From positions 140,008 through 204,007 of the forward strand of contig PNAM01000089.1 in the NCBI GenBank assembly GCA_003170275.1: a stretch of 64,000 nt of DNA, written 5' to 3'. Source of the DNA: Myxococcales bacterium. GTDB taxonomy: Bacteria > Myxococcota_A > Polyangia > Palsa-1104. The position numbers and the translations under genes are program-made. The notes beneath the pieces are model-generated. The model made no database searches, was not told the origin of the DNA, and saw nothing but the letters and a program-made list of their open reading frames with translations. Shown here one piece after another: positions 28,250 through 35,794 of the stretch. Within the stretch, counting starts at the first letter, position 1. Every line of letters begins with the position of its first letter.

Positions 28250-28612
28250 GTGTCGAAGCCCAACATCGCCGACCACCAAGCCAATGAGCGCACGTTCCTA
28301 GCCTGGCTGCGCACTGCAATCGCGCTGATGGGTTTCGGTTTCGTCGTCGCAAAGTTTGGGCTATTTCTGCGGCTCATCGCGCCAACGAAGACGACCTCTA
28401 GGCCGTTCTCGTCCGGCTTGATTGGAATCGCACTGGTCGTCGTGGGTGGGGCCATGGCCTGCATGGCAGCTGTCCGCTATCGCGTTCTTCAGAAAAGGAT
28501 CGAGTCAGGAACGTACGAGTCTCACTTGTTGCCGATGTTGGTGGCGTCGGGAACCCTCACGGTGCTCGCGATCCTGCTCGTCGTTTATCTCGCTAAGACC
28601 GCCTGGCACTGA
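28250..28612 (+). CDS. YidH-like (DUF202) inner-membrane protein
   Basis: 120 residues from GTG 28250. The N-terminal signature NERTFLAWLRTAIALMGFGF defines the DUF202/YidH family. Three predicted TM helices lie at about 22-42, 58-78 and 95-115. The function of the family is not established; it is a small inner-membrane protein. It overlaps the convergent gene ending at 28593 by 20 bases. Confidence 0.88.
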   Translation: MSKPNIADHQANERTFLAWLRTAIALMGFGFVVAKFGLFLRLIAPTKTTSRPFSSGLIGIALVVVGGAMACMAAVRYRVLQKRIESGTYESHLLPMLVASGTLTVLAILLVVYLAKTAWH

Positions 28613-28946
28613 GGAAGGGTAGGAACGAGATCGCAATCACCAAGATCGCAATCAGAACGGCAATCGGCATCGCGCCGAAGAGCATTCGAACGACGACAAA
28701 CGAATCGCCCGCGATTCCAAGCGGCAGCCCGACCCCGGATAGTCGAAAGAGAAGTGGTGCGCGCCGAGCTCGTCGCCACACCGCTGCCACGATCGTGACG
28801 AGGACGCAGGCGCCACTGCAATAATGGACAATCTGCGAGTCACGCGGCAGCTCCTGGAATCGCTCCGAAAAGACAACCGCAACCTGCGCCAGTAGAATGC
28901 CGAGTTCGCCAATCGGCACCGATGCTGCTTCCTCGTCGCCGTCCAT
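28593..28946 (-). CDS. DUF6328-like small membrane protein
   Basis: 117 residues from ATG 28946 (GTG 28964 is an upstream alternative). A short acidic head is followed by GELGILLAQVAVVFSERFQE and three further hydrophobic helices, ending in a basic tail. The layout resembles the DUF6328 family of four-helix membrane proteins; this is a memory-based match. It lies 29 bp downstream of the MgtC-like gene on the same strand and is probably co-transcribed. Confidence 0.6.
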   Translation of the reverse strand: MDGDEEAASVPIGELGILLAQVAVVFSERFQELPRDSQIVHYCSGACVLVTIVAAVWRRARRAPLLFRLSGVGLPLGIAGDSFVVVRMLFGAMPIAVLIAILVIAISFLPFLSARRS

Positions 28947-28975
28947 CTTGTGTCGCAGCGTCACTCGTCGGCCTC

Positions 28976-30250
28976 TCAAAGCCACAGTAACGGAGTAAGT
29001 CCCAATAGCGCCACTGCAACAAGTGCGCAAGCGCTGCCGATCCCCGTGCGGCGCTCGGCGAGGGCGAATGCATAGATAGCCTTCATGACGTTGTTGCTGG
29101 CCGCAGCGATGACGACTGCGCCCGCAGCGACATGAAGTGGCGTCGACGCGCCGGCGGTCTGGGTAAGGCCCATGATGAACGGATCGACGTCGGAGATCCC
29201 CATGATGCCGGCCAGCGTGAAGACTCCGGTCGTTCCGAGGTGGGTGATGGCCAGCTGGGTGACGATGAGCAGCGCCACGAACAGCGCGCCGAAGATCAGC
29301 GCTGCGCTCAACTGGAGAGGATTGCGCGCCGCGCCGTCTCCCGGCACCTTCGCGCCCTGTCCGTCGGAGCGACGGGTCCAGATCCATCCGCCTAGGGTCG
29401 CGACCGCAAAAAGCGCCGCGAAAGGAATCGCGAGTGCAACGAACAGCGAATGGTTGAAAAGGGCGACGAGCACGACCAAGCGCAGGTACATGACGCCCGA
29501 AGCCGCCAAAATGCTTCCGATGAACAGGCTTGGACGCTCCTCGTCTTTCGATCGCCGTGCCAGCACCACCGTTGTCACCGTCGAGGAATAGGCTCCTCCG
29601 AGGATGGCCGACAGGAGTATCCCGCCACGGCCCTTGGTGAGCTTCTGAAGCACGTAGCTCGCGTAGGAAACGCTGCTGACCGCGACGATCGCCAGCCACG
29701 TCTTGAACGGGTTGAGCCGAAAGCGTCCAAGATCCTGATGAGGGACGATCGGCAGGATGACGATAGTCAGCAGCAAGAACTTGGTGAATGTGAAGATTTC
29801 TTCTGCGGGTATTCGCTTGGACAGACCTTCAAGGACGACCTTGAGCTCGAGCAATAGAACGCTCAGAACCACGAGCGTGCAGGCGATCCAGATTCGCCCC
29901 TCGTAGACCATCGCGCCGACGACGTACGTGCCCAGCGCCGAGACCTCGGTGGTGATGCCCGCTTCCTTGAGCGACGCAAGCTTGTGCCGATAGGACAGAA
30001 AGCCGAATCCGCCGATCACCGCCAAGCCGACCGCCAGCGGCACCTGCCGGTCGCCCGAAATGAGCGCGAGGGAAAAGCCGAAGAGCCCGATGAGTGGAAA
30101 CGTGCGGACTCCGCCAAAACCATAACGGGCGCCTTCGACCTTGTGCTCTTCGCGTTCGAGGCCCACGAGGAAGGAAAGAAACAGCACCAGCGCCATCTTT
30201 ACGGCGTCGGGCGGGAGGAAGCTCAGCACCTGATTAAGAGAGTCTTGCAA
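28976..30250 (-). CDS. MgtC/SapB and DUF4010 membrane protein
   Basis: 424 residues, roughly eleven hydrophobic helices. The N-terminal MgtC/SapB domain shows LFLSFLVGLEREEH and GGVRTFPLIGLFGF, with the conserved Glu-Arg. The C-terminal half is the DUF4010 domain (SATSN-like SSVSYASYVLQ, GGAYSSTVTTVVLARRS, AAASNNVMKAIYAFALAER). MgtC proteins affect Mg2+ homeostasis and ATP synthase in pathogens, but long MgtC-DUF4010 proteins are not functionally characterised. It is the first gene of a two-gene unit. Confidence 0.88.
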   Translation of the reverse strand: MQDSLNQVLSFLPPDAVKMALVLFLSFLVGLEREEHKVEGARYGFGGVRTFPLIGLFGFSLALISGDRQVPLAVGLAVIGGFGFLSYRHKLASLKEAGITTEVSALGTYVVGAMVYEGRIWIACTLVVLSVLLLELKVVLEGLSKRIPAEEIFTFTKFLLLTIVILPIVPHQDLGRFRLNPFKTWLAIVAVSSVSYASYVLQKLTKGRGGILLSAILGGAYSSTVTTVVLARRSKDEERPSLFIGSILAASGVMYLRLVVLVALFNHSLFVALAIPFAALFAVATLGGWIWTRRSDGQGAKVPGDGAARNPLQLSAALIFGALFVALLIVTQLAITHLGTTGVFTLAGIMGISDVDPFIMGLTQTAGASTPLHVAAGAVVIAAASNNVMKAIYAFALAERRTGIGSACALVAVALLGLTPLLWL

Positions 30251-30475
30251 ACAACCTCAGTATCGCATGGCCTCGCTTGTGACCCCTCATCGATCTGCAA
30301 CCCTGGGCCATTTGCTCGCTCGCGCTCGCCACGGGCTCACACGACCGCGCCGTTCCACGCGGAGGACGACTCCGCACGGGCCGCCGTTCCTCGGCTAGAC
30401 GAACCGGTCGTCGTGCTCCTCCCTGACTCCTGGGATCGATACCGTTCCTGGGGTTGGATGAGTACGCGCTAGCCC

Positions 30476-31267
30476 TCAGCTCGCAGGCAGCAGGTAGGGC
30501 AACTGCCACTTCTCGGTCATCCGCTTCAGCTCGCCGGTCTTCTTCAGGTTGTCGATCGTCTCATTCACGATCTGGAGGAGGTCGGCGTCGCCCTTCCTGA
30601 CCGCGACGGCCACTCGTAGCTCTTCGAGCAACTGCGCGTTCACCTTGAAGCCAGCATTGGCCTTGCGAAACGTGTCGAGGTCCACGAAGTTGCCGCCCAT
30701 TGCAGCGGCCTCGCCCCTCGAGACTGCATTCACCGCCTCTTCGAAGGTGGGATAGGTGCGGATCGTCAGCTTCACGCCACGTTCATCGCCGATACGCTGT
30801 AGCTCGGCCGCGTAGTTGTTGAACGACTGTTTTCTGAACGCAATCGTCTTTCCGGCAAGATCGTTGAGGCTAATCGGCTCTGCCCTATCGAGCAGCAACA
30901 GCGATAGCCCAGACGAAAAGTACGGATGCGAAAACTCGCACTGTCCGGCGTTGTCCGGGGTCACCGGGATCATCGAGATCACCAGATCGACGGCGCCCGA
31001 GGACAGCATCGGCAGGCGCACGGGCCGCGCCAGGATGCGCAGCTCCACCTTGGATTCGTCACCCATGATTCGGCGTGTGATCGCGTGCGCCAGCTCGATC
31101 TCGAACCCGCGCTTGTTGAAATGCGCCGGATCCTTGTGCGGCTTCTTCGCGTCGTTTTTGACGCTGATGATGAGCTTGCCACGCGCACGGATCTGCTCGA
31201 CCTTGCCCGCCGCGTTCGCCGTCGTCGACCCGAGAACGATCGCGGCCACGATCCATCGCTTGAACAT
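30476..31267 (-). CDS. Family 3 periplasmic solute-binding protein
   Basis: 263 residues from ATG 31267; a TTG at 31273 is also in frame, but the GAGG site 7 bases upstream suits the ATG. A signal peptide (MFKRWIVAAIVLGSTTANAA) precedes the two-lobe binding domain: GKLIISVKND, GFEIELAHAITRRIMG, the hinge VDLVISMIPVTPDN and the second lobe SLNDLAGKTIAFRKQS. This is the amino-acid/transporter substrate-binding family. No ABC permease or ATPase gene is adjacent, so the partner transporter is elsewhere or it senses a ligand. It lies 2 bases after the PadR gene stop. Confidence 0.88.
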   Translation of the reverse strand: MFKRWIVAAIVLGSTTANAAGKVEQIRARGKLIISVKNDAKKPHKDPAHFNKRGFEIELAHAITRRIMGDESKVELRILARPVRLPMLSSGAVDLVISMIPVTPDNAGQCEFSHPYFSSGLSLLLLDRAEPISLNDLAGKTIAFRKQSFNNYAAELQRIGDERGVKLTIRTYPTFEEAVNAVSRGEAAAMGGNFVDLDTFRKANAGFKVNAQLLEELRVAVAVRKGDADLLQIVNETIDNLKKTGELKRMTEKWQLPYLLPAS

Positions 31268-31269
31268 GC

Positions 31270-31683
31270 TCAACCTCTGCTCCGGCGCCGGTTGCGGCCG
31301 GCGAGGGACTGGTAGCCATCGAGGAACGCTGCGATTCGCTTCGCCTGCCGCCGGAGGTCGGATGCCCGCGTATGCAGATACTCCATGCCAGCATTGGTGA
31401 GGGTGTAGACGCGACGGGGGGGACCACCTTCGCCGTCGGCCCAGCTCGATCGGGTAAGGCCGTCCGCATCGAGCGCACGAAGGAGCTTGTAGAGGACCGA
31501 CGGGTCCTCGGCGGCACGTCGGAAGCCGAGCGCGGAGATCGACTGCGCCAGCTCGTAGCCGTGCGCTGGGCCTTCGGCGAGGCGAAGGAGCACGAACGGC
31601 TCCATTCCGCGCGGCGTGCCCTCCGGATCGCCGTCCGCGCCTTCGCGCGTCGCGCTGTAAGGACGTTTTGCCACTACTGGCAT
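31270..31683 (-). CDS. PadR-family transcriptional regulator
   Basis: 137 residues from ATG 31683. The winged-helix domain is recognisable: MEPFVLLRLAEGPAHGYELA, then VLYKLLRALDADGLTRSSW, a wing GGPPRRVYTLTNAGMEYL and a C-terminal helix for dimerisation. PadR proteins usually repress a neighbouring gene in response to a small molecule. Here the target is likely the solute-binding protein gene 2 bases downstream and its own promoter, which is upstream of 31683. GTAAGG (31657-31662) and CCTTAC (31689-31694) flank the start and could form an operator. Confidence 0.85.
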   Translation of the reverse strand: MPVVAKRPYSATREGADGDPEGTPRGMEPFVLLRLAEGPAHGYELAQSISALGFRRAAEDPSVLYKLLRALDADGLTRSSWADGEGGPPRRVYTLTNAGMEYLHTRASDLRRQAKRIAAFLDGYQSLAGRNRRRSRG

Positions 31684-32104
31684 TAGTACCTTACGGCAGA
31701 AGTTCAGTCAACTGGCGGCGAGGAGGTCACGCGTGAGGATCGGCGTGTACCGCGGACCCGTCGAAACGGCCGGCGTCGTCGGCCAGGTCGAGCTGCTGCT
31801 GGCTCGGCCGCCATGGGCGCCCGCGCGGCGGTGCCCTCGCGGGGAGACCCAGATGGATCAAGATCTTCTTGGCGGTGTCCCGGTCCTCGATGACCGAGAT
31901 CACGTTCATAGGGTCGGCGCGCCGACCCGCGCTTTTCGCAGATTGCTTCTAACTGAGATCCTCGACGAAGGCGTCGCGGGTCCCGACGAAGCCTGCCGCC
32001 TCGCCGCGGTCGCTTCACCAAGATTCGACTCACAGTCTTGCCCATTCGTCAGATCGCCGGACTCACCCTCCGAGAGCGTCAACAACTTCAGCCTGCAAAG
32101 CCGT
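31684..32104. other. Gap holding a transposase remnant
   Basis: This 420-bp stretch between the PadR gene and the HTH gene contains the IS91-like transposase tail listed at 31727-31909. Its other open frames do not look protein-like. It marks the left edge of the accessory region. Confidence 0.5.
31727..31909 (-). pseudogene. IS91-like transposase C-terminal remnant
   Basis: A 60-residue frame reading MNVISVIEDRDTAKKILIHL followed by GLPARAPPRGRPWR and an acidic tail. The pattern (hydrophobic strand, I-x-x-ILxHLGLP, Pro/Arg-rich stretch) is what I recall from the extreme C-terminus of IS91/IS801-type Y2 transposases. Nothing upstream in any frame supplies the catalytic part, so only a 3' fragment remains. 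The identification is from memory and moderately uncertain. Confidence 0.45.
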
Positions 32105-32332
32105 TCATTGGACACCCTTCAGGTGGCGCGTAGCAACGTACGCCGCCAGATCCCGCGACGGCACCCGGACGGCATTGAGAACGCGTACGTGGGGAAGCTT
32201 GCCTCTATCGCAGAGCTTATAGACGGAGGCAGTGCACACTCTGAGCCGCGCGGCGACTTCGCGAACCGTGAGCAGCCGGTCCGATTCGTCGCGAGCGCCT
32301 GCGGCGAGGGAACCATCGATCGGGCGTAGCAA
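32105..32332 (-). CDS. Excisionase-like helix-turn-helix protein
   Basis: 75 residues from TTG 32332. LLTVREVAARLRVCTASVYK, LCDRGKLPHVRVLNAVRVPS and RDLAAYV form the MerR/Xis-type winged helix of the HTH_17 family used by excisionases of integrative elements. Three GTAGCAAA-type words (32326, 32337 and inverted at 32355) overlap its start and could be its operators. It lies 127 bp left of the first tRNA-Pro fragment, in the position expected for a directionality factor, but no integrase gene is adjacent. Confidence 0.75.
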   Translation of the reverse strand: MLRPIDGSLAAGARDESDRLLTVREVAARLRVCTASVYKLCDRGKLPHVRVLNAVRVPSRDLAAYVATRHLKGVQ

Positions 32333-32363
32333 ATCCGTAGCAAAATGTTGGCTATTTGCTACG
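32325..32363. promoter_or_regulatory. GTAGCAAAT repeats, putative Xis/autorepressor sites
   Basis: CGTAGCAAAT (32325-32334), CGTAGCAAAA (32336-32345) and the inverse ATTTGCTACG (32354-32363) cluster around the start of the HTH gene. The first and third form a perfect 10-bp inverted repeat. Excisionases and their relatives bind such clustered direct and inverted sites, so these are candidate operators. Confidence 0.5.
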
Positions 32364-32458
32364 AATCGCTGGGATGGCTGGAAATCTGACGATTTTGTAA
32401 GTGTCTGATCTGCAACAGGAAGCGAGGATTTGCCAACCGCTGCGATCGGGTCCTCACG

Positions 32459-32505
32459 GTTTTGGGACCAGGATGTCGGAGGTTCGAATCCTCTCGCCCC
32501 GACTA
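32459..32505 (+). repeat. Left att-like repeat: tRNA-Pro(TGG) 3' end
   Basis: A 47-bp sequence matching the 3' part of a tRNA-Pro: anticodon loop TTTGGGA (TGG), T-arm GGAGG-TTCGAAT-CCTCT, 3' acceptor strand CGCCCCG and discriminator A, followed by CTA. The upstream bases do not supply the 5' half (no CGGGGCG acceptor strand, no D-arm), so it is a fragment, not a working tRNA. It repeats at 35795-35841 with 45 of 47 identical bases. Such duplicated tRNA 3' ends are the attachment-site cores of integrative elements. Confidence 0.85.
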
Positions 32506-32560
32506 ATAAACTATCGACCTCACAGTCCTTTCCATGGGGCGGGTCTCGTAGACTTTTGAT

Positions 32561-32644
32561 CGGTTCCCACCAGAGTTCCCACTTTCCTCCCAGTCGTTCC
32601 TGCTCTCACCGTCGCTGACGCGATCTTCAGCGGTTCCCACTTTT
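32561..32644 (+). promoter_or_regulatory. Left arm-type sites (GTTCCCAC words)
   Basis: GTTCCCAC occurs at 32563-32570, 32575-32582 and 32633-32640. The first two, 12 bp apart start to start, recur with the same spacing at the right end (35680, 35692). They lie just inside the left att-like repeat, where integrase arm-binding sites are usually found. Confidence 0.55.
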
Positions 32645-32692
32645 GCTCCGCGGTCATCGCCTCACGTTGAGGTTGACGTTGCGCCGAGTTGC

Positions 32693-33379
32693 TTAAGCCT
32701 TTGAATGAGCAGAGGCAGGCGGATTCTGGCTCGCCGCGTCGGGTGGCAAATGGCCCGGCAACGCAGCGATGAAAGATTGATCGGCCAGCAGACGACGCAG
32801 CATAGTCGCGACGTACGCGACCAAATGCGGATCGGCATTTGCCACCTCGTCGACGACTTCGGAACGACCGTCGACCACCGCGATCATGTCTTCAAGATCG
32901 TGGCTGGCCTGGTAGTCGCCATGTCCACGGTCTTCGAACGCATCGAGCTTGGTCGCGAGGAAGGCTGGGGCGGTGACAATCCGCACACGCGGCCCGCCTG
33001 GAAGATCGAGATCGGTTGCAGTTGCCATCGCCACCGCGTACCAACGATTCGAGAAGCCAAGCACCGATCCAACGGTCGGCATCACGTCAACAATCAAGTC
33101 CTCGAAGAGCCAGCGGCAGAGCGGAGCTCCGTTACTCGTGTCCTCTCTGAATCCGAGGCGTAGTAGCTCGTCGCGCAGTACCGTCGCGTAGACGATCGTC
33201 GAAGCGACCTCCACGATCAGATCGACATCCTTCGTCGGACGAAAGCCCGCTCCCGCGGGGTCGGTGATCAGAAGCCCGGCGGTTGCACCCCCGAGAAAGA
33301 CCACCCTTTCTCGCAACGGGCCCAGCGCGATAGCGACTCGTCGGATCATGGTGACGTTGTGGTGGGTAACGGCGGTCAT
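32693..33379 (-). CDS. AbiEii-like nucleotidyltransferase toxin
   Basis: 228 residues from ATG 33379. The nucleotidyltransferase core is visible: VVFLGGATAGLLITDP, then TKDVDLIVEV (the D-x-D metal site) and LIVDVMP (third acid), and a helical part with KLDAFEDRGHGDYQASHDLE, the segment typical of AbiEii/AbiGii toxins. Such enzymes transfer nucleotides to tRNA or protein and arrest growth. The start overlaps the stop of the upstream winged-helix gene by 4 bases, the usual antitoxin-first order of type IV-like toxin-antitoxin pairs. The product is shorter than AbiEii of Streptococcus, so the call is for the family only. Confidence 0.78.
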   Translation of the reverse strand: MTAVTHHNVTMIRRVAIALGPLRERVVFLGGATAGLLITDPAGAGFRPTKDVDLIVEVASTIVYATVLRDELLRLGFREDTSNGAPLCRWLFEDLIVDVMPTVGSVLGFSNRWYAVAMATATDLDLPGGPRVRIVTAPAFLATKLDAFEDRGHGDYQASHDLEDMIAVVDGRSEVVDEVANADPHLVAYVATMLRRLLADQSFIAALPGHLPPDAASQNPPASAHSKA

Positions 33380-33891
33380 TCGGCCAACCGATCGCGCAGC
33401 ATCGATTCCGCGAGCTTTCGTTCTCGAGCCCGCCCGGAGCGGAGCGCGTCCACGAGGGCGAGGCACTCGTAGAGCTTGGGATCGTTGCGGGCCGCCGCGG
33501 GAACGGAATCGTAGAGCGGAGCAAGCGCCTCGCCTCGCACCGTGCCTTGTGGGTCGGGCCAGACAGGCGGCAGGTCATCGCCCGCCTCGATCCTGGCGGC
33601 GAGCGGCGCTGCAGCGTGCGCCGTGGGCATGCCGCGGGTGACTCCGCCCCGATCCGGTGGAAACGCATACTTGAGACCGTGAACCAGGAATTCCAACAGC
33701 GCCGTCTTGTTGGGCTGCCGGGCGCTCGCTTGGAGCAGGCCAGCCTGGGTCAGCCGCTGAACGGCAGCATGTACCTCGGACGGGCTCATCCCGACCTCGC
33801 CGGCGAGCGAGCTGTAGGAGGCCTTCTTGTCCTCTATGACGCACAGCTTGAGCGCCACTACGATGTCTTGAGGCTTCAGCACCACAGTCAT
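33376..33891 (-). CDS. Winged-helix antitoxin-like protein
   Basis: 171 residues from ATG 33891. The N-terminus is a winged helix (KPQDIVVALKLCVIEDK, YSSLAGEVGMSPSEVHAAVQ, RLTQAGLL) of MarR-like type. The C-terminal half has a Pro-rich linker and two helices (PKLYECLALVDALRSGRARE). It precedes and overlaps the AbiEii-like toxin by 4 bases. By analogy with AbiEi it probably represses the pair and counteracts the toxin. No AbiEi C-terminal antitoxin motif can be named with certainty. Confidence 0.7.
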   Translation of the reverse strand: MTVVLKPQDIVVALKLCVIEDKKASYSSLAGEVGMSPSEVHAAVQRLTQAGLLQASARQPNKTALLEFLVHGLKYAFPPDRGGVTRGMPTAHAAAPLAARIEAGDDLPPVWPDPQGTVRGEALAPLYDSVPAAARNDPKLYECLALVDALRSGRARERKLAESMLRDRLAE

Positions 33892-34211
33892 ATGTTATTC
33901 GCGATTCGCGAATAGCGCAACCAGAACCCTCCGTGTCTTCGGTGCCGGCTATTCTCGTCGGTCCAAGGAATCCATCTCCAACCTGTCAAGGGGCGACCGT
34001 GCCGTCGAGCCGGCGGCGATCGCCAGCGTGGAGTGCAAGCCACGTATCCCGTGTGCGGACCCTCATCACGTCGGCCTTGTTGCACATGCGTTCGATCCAA
34101 AATACGCGGCGATCGTGCCAGTGATTGCGGGAGAGGCGCGCGGTCGCCTTCCGGCCCTCCGTGAGTCGAGGGTAGTCGGGTTGATAAATTACTGACGCAG
34201 CAGTAGCCTCA
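33892..34211. other. Divergent promoter region inside the element
   Basis: This 320-bp spacer lies between the antitoxin-like gene (leftward) and the two-gene module at 34212 (rightward). The G+C content falls across it. A short AT-rich stretch near the left end (TTATTCGCGATTCGCGAATAG) contains an ATTCGCGA..TCGCGAAT palindrome just upstream of the antitoxin start and may be its operator. No gene is visible. Confidence 0.45.
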
Positions 34212-34817
34212 ATGTCGAAAGCCGTAATTAGGAGTGACCTGTGTCCAAGAAAATCGCAAGATTCCGTTGTCGCAATCGTTAAGCAGCTAGAGGGCCTTTC
34301 TCCAGAGGAGAGAAGGCGCGCGATCGACGCAGCTCTTACTGTCTTCGGTGACCCTCTAAATGGGACTTCCAGTAGCAGTATCGACAAAGCAGATAGCCTC
34401 GACGATAAGGACATCGATGCAGCCCCTCCAGGGATTAGTCCGGCCGGGAGAGCTTGGACCAGGAAGAACGCCGTCAGTGCCAACGCGATCGAGCAGACTT
34501 TCCATCTTGAAGATGGCAAGGTGACGCTGATCCTTGGCGAGCCAATCGGCAAGAGCGATCGGGTCAAAACAATCAACACCTATCTGCTGACTGGCATCGC
34601 TGCCTTGCTTGAGTCTGGTACGGCAAATTTCCAAGATGAGACGGCTCGCAAGAACTGCGAGAGCCTCGGCTGCTACGACCAGAACAATCACTCGAAGTAC
34701 ATGAAAGAGTTCGGTAACAAGATTACGGGATCCAAGAAGACGGGATGGAAGCTTACGGGCCCCGGGCTCGTCGCTGGTGCAGAGATTCTGAAGCCAGCTG
34801 AGCCTTCGAAAAGATGA
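34212..34817 (+). CDS. Unknown protein of a two-gene low-GC module, winged-helix-like C-terminus
   Basis: 201 residues from ATG 34212; no strong ribosome site is visible, so the start is tentative. An N-terminal helical part (VVAIVKQLEGLSPEERRRAI) is followed by a Ser/Asp-rich linker (50-75) and a C-terminal domain at about 115-193 (INTYLLTGIAALLESGTANF, ending in KKTGWKLTGPGLVAGAEILK) with a helix-helix-helix-wing look, as in DNA-binding winged helices. I do not recognise the family. The stop overlaps the next start by 4 bases (ATGA). Base composition is low: 96 of 180 bases are G/C at 34261-34440, against 44 of 60 at 43801-43860, so transfer is likely. Confidence 0.7.
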   Translation: MSKAVIRSDLCPRKSQDSVVAIVKQLEGLSPEERRRAIDAALTVFGDPLNGTSSSSIDKADSLDDKDIDAAPPGISPAGRAWTRKNAVSANAIEQTFHLEDGKVTLILGEPIGKSDRVKTINTYLLTGIAALLESGTANFQDETARKNCESLGCYDQNNHSKYMKEFGNKITGSKKTGWKLTGPGLVAGAEILKPAEPSKR

Positions 34818-35593
34818 TTCCGGCGGCACAGGCGCTAAGCGCGATCCCACTGGGACTGCGTCAGCCACTGATTGATTGCTATGGCGAGATTGCCCGCAAT
34901 TTTGCAGAGCATCGATGGGAGCCCGCAGAACTCAACGGTGGGAAGTTCTGCGAAGTTGTGTTTTTCGTTTTGGATGGGGCTCTCAGTGGCACCTTTGCAA
35001 TTAGCCCGCAAAAACCAGCGAACATGGTCGCCTCATGTCGCGCACTGGAGAATCAACCGCCTAACGCGGGGCGGCCGGGGGATCGGAGTCTGCGCATCCT
35101 GATTCCAAGAATGCTGCCGGTGCTGTACGAGATTCGTAACAACAGAGGGGTCGGCCACGTCGGGGGAGACGTCGATCCAAATTTTCAGGATTCAACGGCA
35201 GTCTTCGGAATGGCTTCATGGGTGATGGCGGAATTGGTCCGGATCTTTCATCAGATTTCCCTTCCAGAAGCCCAAGCCACGGTTAATGCGCTTGTCGAGC
35301 GCAAGCATCCGATCGTCTGGCAGGAAGGCGGGCTCCGGCGGGTGTTGGACCCGAGCCTCTCAAAGGGAGACCAGTCTCTCCTTCTGCTCTACTCGAGCAC
35401 TGATTGGGTCGAGGAGAAGGATCTGGCGAGTTGGGTCGAATATGTGGGCCTAACGCAGTTCCGCAGACGCGTCTTGGTGCCGCTGCACGCGGCCAGGGCG
35501 ATCGAGTACGACATGGTGCACCGACGAATCAAGCTCACCCCACTCGGCAGCAATGAGGTTGAAACGCGACTTCTACCAAAATACAAGATCTGA
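34814..35593 (+). CDS. HEPN-motif candidate effector of the two-gene module
   Basis: 259 residues from ATG 34814. The central all-helical segment (about 90-150) contains EIRNNRGVGHVGGDVDPN. R108-N109-x5-H115 fits the R-(N)-x4-6-H motif of HEPN ribonucleases found in abortive-infection and toxin proteins. The C-terminal 75 residues (LLLLYSSTDWVEEKDLASWV, then RRRVLVPLHAARAIEYD and a KLTPLG wing) look like a winged helix. The N-terminal 90 residues are of unknown fold. It is coupled to the gene upstream by a 4-nt overlap. A role as an RNA-cleaving effector with a DNA- or protein-binding partner is an inference. It could equally be a non-catalytic HEPN-like scaffold. Confidence 0.75.
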   Translation: MIPAAQALSAIPLGLRQPLIDCYGEIARNFAEHRWEPAELNGGKFCEVVFFVLDGALSGTFAISPQKPANMVASCRALENQPPNAGRPGDRSLRILIPRMLPVLYEIRNNRGVGHVGGDVDPNFQDSTAVFGMASWVMAELVRIFHQISLPEAQATVNALVERKHPIVWQEGGLRRVLDPSLSKGDQSLLLLYSSTDWVEEKDLASWVEYVGLTQFRRRVLVPLHAARAIEYDMVHRRIKLTPLGSNEVETRLLPKYKI

Positions 35594-35677
35594 TTCCGTG
35601 GCCGTGGGATCTCGTCGGCTCTGGCGGCCGGGTTCGAGACGTCACCGACGTCTACTTCCGACGCTGGGCCGGCGGAA

Positions 35678-35702
35678 CGGTTCCCACCAAAGTTCCCACT
35701 TT
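35678..35702 (+). promoter_or_regulatory. Right arm-type sites (GTTCCCAC words)
   Basis: A 25-bp sequence identical to 32561-32585 except for one base, containing GTTCCCAC twice at a 12-bp step. It lies just inside the right att-like repeat, in the same orientation as the left copy. Confidence 0.55.
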
Positions 35703-35794
35703 TGTCGTGACAACATGTGACGGCATGCGGCACGGTGAAACGCTACTCAGTTGATTTCACTTCTTACGACCACTGGTCTCCGACCCTCAGATGT

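Larger units (their letters stand above)
32333..32692. other. Left boundary region of the integrative element
   Basis: This 360-bp gap holds part of the GTAGCAAA cluster, the left tRNA-Pro fragment (32459-32505) and three GTTCCCAC words (32563, 32575, 32633). No gene is visible. Confidence 0.6.

Noticed and set aside
32459..32505. Intact tRNA-Pro gene
   Set aside because: The 5' acceptor strand (CGGGGCG), D-arm and 5' anticodon stem are absent upstream, so this is a 3' fragment only. The same applies to 35795-35841.
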